Positions 1-6,813 of a stretch of DNA of 14,179 nt are shown piece after piece; positions within the stretch are counted from its first letter, which is position 1; each line of letters begins with the position of its first letter. A program made the position numbers and the translations under genes. Below the pieces are notes generated by a model, which did no database searches, was not told the origin of the DNA, and saw only the letters and a program-made list of their open reading frames with translations. Source of the DNA: JAAYQU01 sp037441445 (GTDB lineage Bacteria; Bacteroidota; Bacteroidia; Bacteroidales; Salinivirgaceae); NCBI GenBank assembly GCA_037441445.1, contig JBBISE010000085.1:1-14179 (forward strand), in the 5' to 3' direction.

Positions 1-41
1 AAGTCGGGAAATCTTAAACTTTACACCCAACAACGTGGTGA

Positions 42-509
42 AACTTTACAATTACCGATATTGCCTTCCAAACCAACATACTTGCCCTTAACGCCGCCGT
101 GGAAGCTGCGCGTGCAGGTGAACATGGAAAAGGGTTTGCTGTGGTGGCTTCCGAAGTGAGAAAATTGGCAGAAAGGAGCAAAATTGCCGCCGACGAAATT
201 ATCCAACTGGCGGCAAAAAGTTTGCAGGCAACGGAAAACTCCGCCAATTACATGAACAACTTGCTGCCCGAAATTCAAAAAACAGCACGGTTGGTACAGG
301 AAATAGCAGCCTCGAGCACAGAACAACGTACTGGAGCAGAACAAGTGAACAATGCAATTCAGCAACTCAATTCAATAACCCAGCAAAATGCAGCATCAAG
401 CGAGGAACTGGCAACCAATGCCGAGGAACTAAACAAACAGGCACAGCAATTAAAAGAAATAATCGAGTATTTTTCTATTGAGGCAGGGCGGCTGTCGAAG
501 CTGAATTAA
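42..509 (+). CDS. Methyl-accepting chemotaxis protein, C-terminal signalling domain fragment (5' part missing or disrupted)
   Basis: This is the cytoplasmic signalling end of a chemoreceptor, which forms a long antiparallel coiled-coil hairpin and controls the CheA kinase through CheW. The reading frame carries the highly conserved hairpin tip, IAFQTNILALNAAVEAARAGE followed by HGKGFAVVASEVRKLAERS (about 60-179). A descending coiled-coil arm follows, with a methylation-region-like segment (EIAASSTEQ, then NAASSEELATNAEEL). The family match is unmistakable from base 51 onward. Upstream the frame has stop codons at 15-17 and 39-41, and none of the three forward frames in bases 1-50 gives the expected ascending-arm pattern. 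The sensor, membrane segments and HAMP domain are therefore absent here. Base 42 is simply the first codon after the last stop, not a proposed start. The gene is either a pseudogene remnant or cut by the window or contig edge. Its stop codon overlaps that of the convergent glycosyltransferase. Confidence 0.85.
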   Translation, partial: NFTITDIAFQTNILALNAAVEAARAGEHGKGFAVVASEVRKLAERSKIAADEIIQLAAKSLQATENSANYMNNLLPEIQKTARLVQEIAASSTEQRTGAEQVNNAIQQLNSITQQNAASSEELATNAEELNKQAQQLKEIIEYFSIEAGRLSKLN

Positions 510-1657
510 CAGGTGCCACGAGCAATTTTTATCAAGGTCTCCTCGAAAAGAGCATTAAACCGCTTGGCGGTTATGTCCCACGAGAACATTTTTTTCCGTT
601 CCCGGCCCTTTTCAATCAGTATTTTTCCCAGTTCAGGGTTATTGGCCAGCTGGTTCATAGCCTCGAAAATGGAATGCGGGATTAAAGGGTCAACAACCAA
701 AGCGGCATCCCCGGCTACTTCAGGCATCGATGAGGTGTTTGATGTAATGACAGGAGTTTCTGACTCAAACGCTTCAATGATGGGAATGCCAAAACCCTCG
801 AAAATGGAGGCATACATTAAAGCGGAGGCAGAGGCCGTCAGCTCGCTAAGTTCGGCTGTTGGCAAGTGTCCAATGAAAATCACATCGGCATGATACTGCA
901 TATTCGAAAAAACCTCGTCAACTTCTTTATCCCAAATCCAGGTTGTGCCCACCACCAAAAATTTGTGCTTTGATTCGGGGTTGGCCTTTTTAAACAAATC
1001 GAAAGCTAAAAACTGGTTTTTCAGGTTTTTGCGGGGGTGTATTGTACCAACAAACAAAAAGTATTCACAGCCATCGGCATATTCCTTTCTGATTTCCGCT
1101 TTTCTTTCAGTTGAAAGTGGCTGAAACATTTGGTGCGTCCCGTTATAAACAACCGAGATATTTTCGGGAGGAACCCCATATTGCTTAATTATATCGTTTT
1201 TTGAGTATTCTGACACGGTAGCAATATAACAAGCCTTTTTTGCACATTTGGGTGTAATCCGTCGCAGGTACCGCGACATATACGACGGGATAAAATGCGG
1301 GAAATGTTCGAAAGCCAAATCGTGGATAACCAAAATTGTCGGCACTTTTGTGGTTGTTGACATTACACCATCGCCGGAGATAAAAAGATCTATTCTCAAC
1401 TTTTTAAGCATTCGGGTTACCTGAAAATCGTACCAAAATTTATAGAAAACCGGATGAAACCTGCACTTAGGCTTTACCACCACTGGTATTATATTGGGTG
1501 CAGTTATAAATTTCTGGCTGTACGGACGATCAAATAAAAAATAGAACGTGTGTTCGGGGTGCATGGCCACAAACCGTTGCATGGTTTCGAAAACAAACCA
1601 ACCAACACCGGTCATATTGTTGTCAATCAGAAGTCTTGTATTGACGGCAATGTTCAT
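506..1657 (-). CDS. Glycosyltransferase family 1/GT4-like (GT-B fold)
   Basis: This is probably a retaining glycosyltransferase that uses a nucleotide-activated sugar to build surface polysaccharide or glycolipid; donor and acceptor cannot be told from sequence. The 383-residue protein has the two-domain GT-B layout. The N-terminal half includes an HDLAFEHFP segment (about 112-120) and TVSEYSKNDI (about 148). The C-terminal donor domain begins with FVGTIHPRKN (about 202-211), whose Arg-Lys normally contacts the donor phosphates. It also has the GT4 E-x7-E motif EGFGIPIIE (Glu287 and Glu295), followed by SSMPEVAGDAALVVDP. No signal peptide or membrane segment is seen, so it is cytosolic or peripheral. 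The ATG start at 1655-1657 gives the normal family N-terminus. A perfect TAnnTTTG element sits 20 bases upstream, so it may be transcribed separately from the genes before it. No other polysaccharide genes are adjacent. Confidence 0.9.
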   Translation of the reverse strand: MNIAVNTRLLIDNNMTGVGWFVFETMQRFVAMHPEHTFYFLFDRPYSQKFITAPNIIPVVVKPKCRFHPVFYKFWYDFQVTRMLKKLRIDLFISGDGVMSTTTKVPTILVIHDLAFEHFPHFIPSYMSRYLRRITPKCAKKACYIATVSEYSKNDIIKQYGVPPENISVVYNGTHQMFQPLSTERKAEIRKEYADGCEYFLFVGTIHPRKNLKNQFLAFDLFKKANPESKHKFLVVGTTWIWDKEVDEVFSNMQYHADVIFIGHLPTAELSELTASASALMYASIFEGFGIPIIEAFESETPVITSNTSSMPEVAGDAALVVDPLIPHSIFEAMNQLANNPELGKILIEKGRERKKMFSWDITAKRFNALFEETLIKIARGTC

Positions 1658-1676
1658 CCCTGCTTTTTAAGAATGG

Positions 1677-1684
1677 CAAAAATA
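1677..1684 (-). promoter_or_regulatory. Bacteroidota -7 promoter element upstream of the glycosyltransferase gene
   Basis: On the minus strand the bases read TATTTTTG, a perfect match to the Bacteroidota primary sigma factor -7 consensus TAnnTTTG. It lies 20 bases before the ATG, predicting a very short leader. No clear -33 TTG was found at the usual distance, so this rests on one element in AT-rich DNA. Confidence 0.4.
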
Positions 1685-1701
1685 TTAAAAATTGTTAAAC
1701 T

Positions 1702-2514
1702 TTACTCTTTTATTTCCGATAAAATTGGAAATTTCAAATTCTGGGTTGTGTTCAGATAGGCTTTAACTGAACCAATCAGTATTTTTGCATCGACCATAAT
1801 GGGCACGCGGGCTTTATCATCGGAAATCCATACAAGCAAATCCTCGCCTCCCTTGAATATAGTTCCTTCAATGAGTTTTGCACTTACTTTTACGGTTCTG
1901 AACTTACGTCCATCTTTTGTAGTAATAATTTCTCTCCCCTTGAACCGCACAAACAGATTATAAACGGAGTCGTCAATAACCGTGGGTATGGGCACAGTCT
2001 GGCCGGGTTTCAATTGGTCAAAATTTATTGTACGGCAATAATATACAGCAGAAAGAACATCATAAGGATGCTTAAGAAAAGGTATTTTCTTTGTTGAACT
2101 TCCCTTTTCATTATTATACAATTGGGCTGATATAACTTTTTTTTCGTAATCGAAAAACAGCTTATTATTCACTTTGTAAGAACCCTCCGATGTATTGTGG
2201 TGAAAAAAGTGCGGATAGAGAGTGAAGGTGTCAACATAGCTAATAAATGTGTCGCGGACAGGAAAAAACCAGTCGTATGAGGATAATGACATGCCCGACG
2301 AAAAAAGCCGGAAAACTGCCTTATCCTGATACTTCTCTTTTTTGACCAAAAATTCGACATTGGCGGCGGTCATCCATACGAATCCCCAATTGTAGTAAAC
2401 CACATAGGTGGCTCTTTCTCCGTCTTGAAAAGGGACACTCTCAGGCGGCTCAACCTGATTCGAAAATAGTGTTGAACACAAGAAAAGTGCTTTGAGCAAA
2501 TGTGCAGCAAACAT
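1702..2514 (-). CDS. DUF3108 domain-containing exported protein
   Basis: This is an exported protein of the DUF3108 family, whose molecular role is not established. The 270-residue product starts with a short hydrophobic export signal (about residues 4-18), followed by a mature domain opening FQDGERATYVVYYNWGFVW. That opening, the later KHPYDVLSAVYYCRT segment and the closing VWISDDKARVPIMVDAKILIGSVKAYL strand region are typical of the family, which is predicted to be beta-rich and periplasmic or outer-membrane associated. The ATG at 2512-2514 is preferred over a TTG one codon earlier because it overlaps the upstream gene's stop as TGATG, an arrangement favouring translational coupling. The gene ends 45 bases before the glycosyltransferase start, and that short gap holds the latter's putative promoter. 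Export is inferred; the family assignment is fairly confident. Confidence 0.83.
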   Translation of the reverse strand: MFAAHLLKALFLCSTLFSNQVEPPESVPFQDGERATYVVYYNWGFVWMTAANVEFLVKKEKYQDKAVFRLFSSGMSLSSYDWFFPVRDTFISYVDTFTLYPHFFHHNTSEGSYKVNNKLFFDYEKKVISAQLYNNEKGSSTKKIPFLKHPYDVLSAVYYCRTINFDQLKPGQTVPIPTVIDDSVYNLFVRFKGREIITTKDGRKFRTVKVSAKLIEGTIFKGGEDLLVWISDDKARVPIMVDAKILIGSVKAYLNTTQNLKFPILSEIKE

Positions 2515-2825
2515 CAAGTGTTCACCTCTCCTATCCTGCTTTTAACTGATTGTACCTTTTGGGCCATCCTTGCTGTATTTCCTTCTCGTATATCGAATTT
2601 GGCGGTACAATAAACCCGGTTACAATCTGATTTTAGCACTTCGTGGGCTTTTTGAATTACTTCTAGAGCTTGAGAAAGCTCATCAGTCTCAACAAGTGTT
2701 CCCATGGGGGTTAGCTGATAGTGAAAACCCGAATCGCGAATCATGGCCAGGATTCTGCCCACGTATTCGCTTACTCCGTTTTCTTTGTTCGTTGGGAACA
2801 TCGCAAATTCAACAATAACAGACAT
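2514..2825 (-). CDS. MTH1187 family (YqgV/DUF77) thiamine-binding protein
   Basis: This is a small soluble protein of the MTH1187/YkoF-type fold. Members have a ferredoxin-like fold, assemble as oligomers and have been reported to bind thiamine; their physiological role remains loosely defined. The 103 residues match the family from end to end: an opening strand SVIVEFAMFPTNKE, the central YQLTPMGTLVET segment (about 36-47) that is the family hallmark, a helix containing IQKAHEVL, and the closing strand NRVYCTAKFDIREG. The length is normal. The gene starts 11 bases after the radical SAM gene and its TGA shares one base with the DUF3108 ATG, so the three are almost certainly co-transcribed. 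No thiamine biosynthesis or transport gene and no TPP riboswitch is visible nearby, so the context does not confirm a thiamine role. Confidence 0.9.
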   Translation of the reverse strand: MSVIVEFAMFPTNKENGVSEYVGRILAMIRDSGFHYQLTPMGTLVETDELSQALEVIQKAHEVLKSDCNRVYCTAKFDIREGNTARMAQKVQSVKSRIGEVNT

Positions 2826-2836
2826 ACAACTTAAGG

Positions 2837-3655
2837 TTAGGGTGTAACTTGTGTTTGTATTCCCAGTTTCTGAACCTTTTGTGCAATGGTTTCCAACCTA
2901 GCAAAATCAACTTTTTCTACCTTTCCAGACGCCGGAATTCGAGCAATAGTGTAAATTTGCACCAGTCTGGGTTTTATCTTCTTTAGTACTTTTAGCCAAG
3001 CATTTACCTCTTTCTCGGTCGTGTTGTCTATAAATGAATCGCCAATGCTTGCCTTAATAAACATGGTTTGCAGAACAAAATTACCATTCATTTTTGCCAT
3101 AATATCCACCACGTTTTTTATTTTGAAGCTTTCAACCGGACAATCCATGGCCTTAACAGTCGATTCAATGGCTGAATCGAGCTTTAGTATGGGATCGTCA
3201 ATGAGCGACAACGCGTTCAGAATTCCCGGTTTGTGAAGACGCGAGGCATTAGTCAGAACGGCAATGCGTGTTTGCGGAAAATATTTGCGGCGTAACACCA
3301 GCAACGAGTCAATAATTTTAGGAAAATGGGGATGAAGCGTTGGCTCACCGTTCCCAGCCAAGGTTATTGAGTCGATGGTGCGATTGGCTAACTTGTGTTC
3401 AATCAGCGCTTTCTCCAGCTCCTTTACAACGTCATCGTGCAAAGGCAACATGCTATTTTCCAGTGTTGAGGGAGTGAACCCACACTCGCAATAAATGCAG
3501 TTGAACGAACACACTTTTCGGTTGGCCGGTAACAGGTTAATACCTAGGGAAACTCCCAGTCGGCGGCTGATAACGGGCCCAAAAACGATGCTGTCGAACA
3601 GGAACGTTCCGGGCATATTGGGATCGGAAGTCAGGGTTGATTGGATGGTTATCAT
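2837..3655 (-). CDS. Radical SAM protein, COG0731 (TYW1-like Fe-S oxidoreductase) type
   Basis: This is a radical S-adenosylmethionine enzyme of unknown substrate, about 272 residues. After FDSIVFGPVISRRLGVSLGI, the family's N-terminal signature, comes the 4Fe-4S cluster motif CSFNCIYC with Cys49, Cys53 and Cys56. The SAM-binding glycine/glutamate segment LAGNGEPTLHP follows at about 99-109. These features match COG0731, which includes relatives of the wybutosine enzyme TYW1 but in bacteria lacks an assigned reaction. I chose the ATG at 3653-3655, 5 bases after the deoC stop. The open frame extends further upstream, but those codons lie inside deoC and do not resemble the family. A later ATG (MPGTFLFDS) is also possible. 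It is tightly packed between deoC and the MTH1187 gene, so an operon is likely. No partner enzyme hints at the substrate. Confidence 0.9.
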   Translation of the reverse strand: MITIQSTLTSDPNMPGTFLFDSIVFGPVISRRLGVSLGINLLPANRKVCSFNCIYCECGFTPSTLENSMLPLHDDVVKELEKALIEHKLANRTIDSITLAGNGEPTLHPHFPKIIDSLLVLRRKYFPQTRIAVLTNASRLHKPGILNALSLIDDPILKLDSAIESTVKAMDCPVESFKIKNVVDIMAKMNGNFVLQTMFIKASIGDSFIDNTTEKEVNAWLKVLKKIKPRLVQIYTIARIPASGKVEKVDFARLETIAQKVQKLGIQTQVTP

Positions 3656-3660
3656 TGTTT

Positions 3661-4563
3661 TTAGAAATATAGAATAGGATCCATTTTTCCCGTTGTCATT
3701 TTCGAAATCTCGGTCAACAGGTTGTTGGCCAATTTGCTGGCACCAAGACGGAACCAGTGGTTGTTGAGCCACTCTTCGCCAAGTACTTCTTTTACAATGG
3801 CATAGTAAATCAGCGCATTTTCGGGCGTTACAATTCCACCGGCGGGTTTGAAACCAACCATGCGTCCTGTTGCTGCCTTGTAATCTTTAATTGCCTGGCA
3901 CATAATGTAGGCCGCTTCGGGGGTTGCAGCCGGTTCGGTTTTTCCGGTGCTGGTTTTTATAAAATCGGTTCCAGCTTCCATGGCTATGAGCGAGGCAACG
4001 CGGATCTCTTTCATGGAACGCAAACTGCCCGACTCCAGGATGACCTTCAGGTGCGCATCCTCGATGGATTCTTTTTCGGCACTTATCTCGTTGTAAACAT
4101 ATTGGTAGTTGCCCTCGAAAAATTCTCCGAGAGAAATAACAGTATCAACCTCAGTAGCACCTTCAATCACAGCTCTTTTACACTCCAGGGTTTTTACATC
4201 CAAAAATGTTTGTGATGCCGGGAAACCCGCGCCAACCGAGGCAATTCCAATTCCTGAAACGGTGAGATTTTCTTTTACAACAGGCACCAACGCCGGATAA
4301 ACGCAGATTGCGGCCACGTTTGGCATATTTGGAAACGTTTTTGGAAACCAGCTGACTTTTTGCGCCATATCGGCAATTTTCGATCGTGTATCACTGCCGT
4401 TAAGTGAAGTAAGGTCAATGAGGTTGAACAACAGTTTAAGAGTTTCAACCTCTTTGTATTGCTTTGATTTTTCGATGATTGAGGCTACAGCCAATTTAAC
4501 TTCTTGTTCAGCTACGTTCAGGTTGTATTTTTCTAACTGTTTCATATTTAATATTTTATTCAT
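3661..4563 (-). CDS. deoC: Deoxyribose-phosphate aldolase
   Basis: This enzyme reversibly splits 2-deoxyribose 5-phosphate into glyceraldehyde 3-phosphate and acetaldehyde, the last step of deoxynucleoside breakdown in the cytosol. The 300-residue protein is a class I aldolase of TIM-barrel type. The Schiff-base lysine is Lys203 in DFIKTSTGKTEPAATPE. The second active-site lysine is Lys239 in GFKPAGGI. The catalytic aspartate is probably Asp140 in GATEVDTVIS. All three correspond to the essential residues of the E. coli enzyme. The protein is longer than the E. coli enzyme because of an N-terminal helical stretch of about 45 residues, common in the longer subfamily. The ATG at 4561-4563 is used; a second ATG at 4543-4545 (MKQLEKYN) is equally credible. 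It is first in the minus-strand block and divergent from pyrH. Confidence 0.95.
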   Translation of the reverse strand: MNKILNMKQLEKYNLNVAEQEVKLAVASIIEKSKQYKEVETLKLLFNLIDLTSLNGSDTRSKIADMAQKVSWFPKTFPNMPNVAAICVYPALVPVVKENLTVSGIGIASVGAGFPASQTFLDVKTLECKRAVIEGATEVDTVISLGEFFEGNYQYVYNEISAEKESIEDAHLKVILESGSLRSMKEIRVASLIAMEAGTDFIKTSTGKTEPAATPEAAYIMCQAIKDYKAATGRMVGFKPAGGIVTPENALIYYAIVKEVLGEEWLNNHWFRLGASKLANNLLTEISKMTTGKMDPILYF

Positions 4564-4749
4564 TCATTCGAACTTTTCAGTTTTTGATAAAAACGAGTAA
4601 AAATACACAAAGTTTTAGAGATTTCAAAACAGTAATGAGTATTCAAGCGCCATTGCCATGGTGAAATACAAAAAAACGCCTTCGTTCAATTTCTCCAGCA
4701 TTTGAAATCAAAGCAATCCTTGAAAACAACATTTTCCAGTCAAAAACTT

Positions 4750-4757
4750 TACCTTTG
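4750..4757 (+). promoter_or_regulatory. Bacteroidota -7 promoter element upstream of pyrH
   Basis: The bases TACCTTTG match the TAnnTTTG -7 consensus exactly and lie 45 bases before the pyrH ATG, within the 239-base divergent deoC-pyrH gap. No well-spaced -33 element was found. The predicted transcript start, a few bases downstream, argues against a longer pyrH product beginning further upstream. Confidence 0.45.
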
Positions 4758-4802
4758 TCCAAATTTTCATACCTTGTAGCAGGAAACAAAACATATAGCG
4801 AT

Positions 4803-5513
4803 ATGATAAAATATAAAAGAATCCTCCTGAAGTTAAGTGGGGAGTCCTTAGCCGGAGGTAATTCACAAGGAATTAATACCGATGCGTTGATGAATTTTGC
4901 CCACCAGATTAAGACCGTGGCCGAAATGGGCGTCGAAGTTGCCATTGTAATTGGCGGGGGCAACATTTTTCGTGGCCTTCAGGGTGTTGGTAAAGGTTTT
5001 GACCGTGTTATCGGCGACCAGATGGGTATGCTGGCTACAGTCATAAACAGCCTGGCGTTGCAATCGGCACTGAATTCTGTTGGGAAACCTTGTTCGGTTT
5101 ACACTTCAATCCGTATGGAACCCGTCGGGGAATTTTATTCAAAGCGAAAAGCATTGGAGGCCCTAAAAAATGGACATGTTGTGATTGTAGCCGGCGGAAC
5201 AGGGAATCCTTATTTCACAACCGATACGGCATCAGCACTCCGTGCCATTGAACTAGAGGCCGACGGTTATTTTAAAGCCACTCGCGTTGATGGGGTTTAC
5301 ACTGCTGACCCTGAAAAAGATCCTGAGGCTGTAAAATTCGACACGATAACGTACCAGGAAGCCATCCAGCGAAACCTGAAAGTGATGGACATGACGGCCT
5401 TTTCCCTTTGTAGTGAAAACAAAATGCCTATTATCGTTTACAACGGTGACGATCCGGAAAATATTTTAAGGATAATTCGAGGCGAAAAAGTGGGAACGGT
5501 CGTTTCAGAATAA
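4803..5513 (+). CDS. pyrH: UMP kinase (uridylate kinase)
   Basis: This enzyme phosphorylates UMP to UDP with ATP, an essential cytosolic step of pyrimidine nucleotide synthesis. Bacterial PyrH is a hexamer of the amino-acid-kinase fold, unrelated to eukaryotic UMP kinases. The 236 residues are normal for the family. Visible landmarks are KYKRILLKLSGESLAGG at the N-terminus with the phosphate-binding Lys10, VIGGGNIFRG (49-58), GDQMGMLATVINSLAL (71-86), the substrate segment IVAGGTGNPYFTTDTASALR (128-147), and KATRVDGVYTADP (158-170). The ATG at 4803-4805 gives the standard start; in-frame codons upstream are unrelated. In many bacteria frr follows pyrH, but here a convergent gene begins its stop only 8 bases away, so pyrH appears monocistronic. 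Confidence 0.97.
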   Translation: MIKYKRILLKLSGESLAGGNSQGINTDALMNFAHQIKTVAEMGVEVAIVIGGGNIFRGLQGVGKGFDRVIGDQMGMLATVINSLALQSALNSVGKPCSVYTSIRMEPVGEFYSKRKALEALKNGHVVIVAGGTGNPYFTTDTASALRAIELEADGYFKATRVDGVYTADPEKDPEAVKFDTITYQEAIQRNLKVMDMTAFSLCSENKMPIIVYNGDDPENILRIIRGEKVGTVVSE

Positions 5514-5521
5514 AGTAGAAC

Positions 5522-6217
5522 CTATTGTTCCTCCATGGCCTTCTGACCCATATTTTTATGCAATTCGCTAATAGCCAATTGATGAAAATGAGGATAAAGC
5601 CTTTTATCCCGGAATTTGGAGTGGCTGCGATAATAAGTGATATGGTCAACGCGGGTGCGGGTTTCTGTTTCGGCTATAAAATGAAGGATTTGTCTCCCCT
5701 CGGATTTTCCACCCCTTAAATAGGTAAATTCTATAATGTTTTGACTTGCGTCAATTTTTGTCACCTTCAATGCAGTTGGTAAATTAAAAAAGCCTTTCAT
5801 TAAACGCAGATTAATGAAATAAATTTGCTCAACCACAAGGTTGTAGTTTTTTAAATCGGGAAGGAAAAGCAGCTTTTCATCGGCTTTGTTGTAAATAAAG
5901 GCCAGCGAAAGGATACTCCCGCGCCTCAGTTCTGAAGGGTTGGCACTTATAGATGTTTCCCATACCTTTTTCAGGGGGGCATCAACAGTAAAACCGCCGT
6001 TGTGAACGGAAAAGTTTTCTTTCAAAAATTCAGAACCAATTGAGGCTTCCAAATCGCTAAAAGTTAAGAAATTGTGTTTCCGAAAACCTTCAACATATTT
6101 GCGTATTTTCCTGCTGCATAAGTTCTCCCCGTCAATGTTAGACAAACTTATTTGTCCGGACATTTGTAAGGTGACCAGAACACATGCGAGTGAAAACATA
6201 GCTTTCCGAAGCAACAT
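5522..6217 (-). CDS. Exported protein of unknown function, possible START/SRPBCC-like fold
   Basis: I cannot assign a function. The 231-residue protein begins with a plausible export signal (MLLRKAMFSLACVLVTLQMSG, about 1-21), so it probably acts outside the cytoplasm. The segment GGFTVDAPLKKVWETSI (about 74-90) resembles the opening strand and helix of START/SRPBCC ligand-binding domains, where V-x-A-P-x-x-x-V-W is common; this is a weak similarity only. The C-terminal third is unusually rich in Arg, His, Lys and Tyr, with VDHITYYRSHSKFRDKRLYPHFHQLAI (about 190-216) as the most distinctive stretch, reminiscent of DUF1990-like or lipid-binding relatives. The ATG at 6215-6217 is supported by the signal peptide directly after it. 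It is convergent with pyrH and appears to be a single-gene unit preceded by over 400 bases without a gene. Confidence 0.75.
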   Translation of the reverse strand: MLLRKAMFSLACVLVTLQMSGQISLSNIDGENLCSRKIRKYVEGFRKHNFLTFSDLEASIGSEFLKENFSVHNGGFTVDAPLKKVWETSISANPSELRRGSILSLAFIYNKADEKLLFLPDLKNYNLVVEQIYFINLRLMKGFFNLPTALKVTKIDASQNIIEFTYLRGGKSEGRQILHFIAETETRTRVDHITYYRSHSKFRDKRLYPHFHQLAISELHKNMGQKAMEEQ

Positions 6218-6619
6218 TGTAGTGAATTTTTATGCAAAGAAATGACAAAAGTGGGAAAGAATCAATACTATATCAAAAAAAATCAGCCAAATCGGTCGAA
6301 ACACAAACAAAAGCGGTTCGTTTTGTGACACTTTGATAGATCAAGTTGAAACATGTATATCGCAATAAAGGCAATTCAGAATTTGAAACAATCGCCATTG
6401 AATTAGTTTAAAAATAAATGAAATTGCCACATTTTGCCAGAAAAAACTTCCCTGTTGCGGGTATAGAATTGGAGGAAAAACTGGATATCACACATCCTAG
6501 GCACTCGACAATTGTAATTACCCCTAATGAATGAATATTACATTAACCAAAAACCCAATCGCAAATAAGTAAAGGCAAACCCTTTCATAATCAAAGCTCG
6601 GGTCTGTAAACTGGTGTAT
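6218..6619. other. Long intergenic region with no supported gene
   Basis: About 400 AT-rich bases separate the 5522-6217 gene start from the tRNA terminator. I see no conserved RNA, repeat or IS end in it. The longest ATG-initiated frame I noticed is 38 codons at 6418-6534 (+), starting MKLPHFARK, with no recognisable family and no clear promoter. The right part probably holds the promoter of the exported-protein gene, although no perfect TAnnTTTG occurs there. TTTCTTTG on the minus strand near 6234-6241 differs from it by one base. Confidence 0.5.
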
Positions 6620-6658
6620 AAAAGAAAAACCACCTACAAACAAATTCGTTGTAAGTGG
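6620..6658 (-). terminator. Rho-independent terminator downstream of the CAU tRNA
   Basis: Arms CCACCTACAA (6630-6639) and TTGTAAGTGG (6649-6658) can pair as a 10-base stem with one internal mismatch and a 9-base loop. Read on the minus strand, the stem is followed directly by TTTTTCTTTT (6629-6620). The hairpin starts 13 bases past the tRNA 3' end, so it is well placed to end the tRNA transcript. Confidence 0.8.
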
Positions 6659-6671
6659 CTGATTTTCCTTG

Positions 6672-6746
6672 TGGGCCCAGCTGGGCTCGAACCAGCGACC
6701 CCCTGATTATGAGTCAGGTGCTACTAACCGACTGAGCTATGGGCCC
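6672..6746 (-). tRNA. tRNA with CAU anticodon (tRNA-Met or, more likely from identity elements, tRNA-Ile2)
   Basis: The minus strand folds as a 75-nucleotide cloverleaf without an encoded CCA. The acceptor stem is GGGCCCA paired with TGGGCCC. The anticodon arm is CCTGA-CTCATAA-TCAGG, giving anticodon CAU. The variable loop is GGGTC, the T arm is GCTGG-TTCGAGC-CCAGC, and the discriminator is A73. The D arm is slightly irregular, with three good pairs plus a C-U mismatch at the 13-22 position and a 10-base loop. CAU can mean elongator Met or Ile2 (C34 modified to lysidine by TilS). Pairs C4-G69 and C5-G68, and the GTCGCTGGTTC stretch, resemble E. coli Ile2 rather than elongator Met. Automated tools would probably label it Met. 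A rho-independent terminator follows, and the 6814-7611 gene lies just upstream on the same strand. Confidence 0.93.
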
Positions 6747-6813
6747 CGGGCATGTGCTAATGCCTTTTTCGGGCTGCAATATTACGAACTTTTTTGCAAA
6801 ATCCGTAATTTTT

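Noticed and set aside
3656..3772. Longer radical SAM protein start inside deoC
   Set aside because: The extra residues overlap deoC by about 110 bases, do not resemble the family and read as an out-of-frame shadow; the ATG at 3655 gives the expected N-terminus.
4755..4802. Upstream extension of pyrH from a TTG codon
   Set aside because: The TTG overlaps the -7 promoter element and the 16 extra residues do not fit UMP kinase, whose normal start is at 4803.
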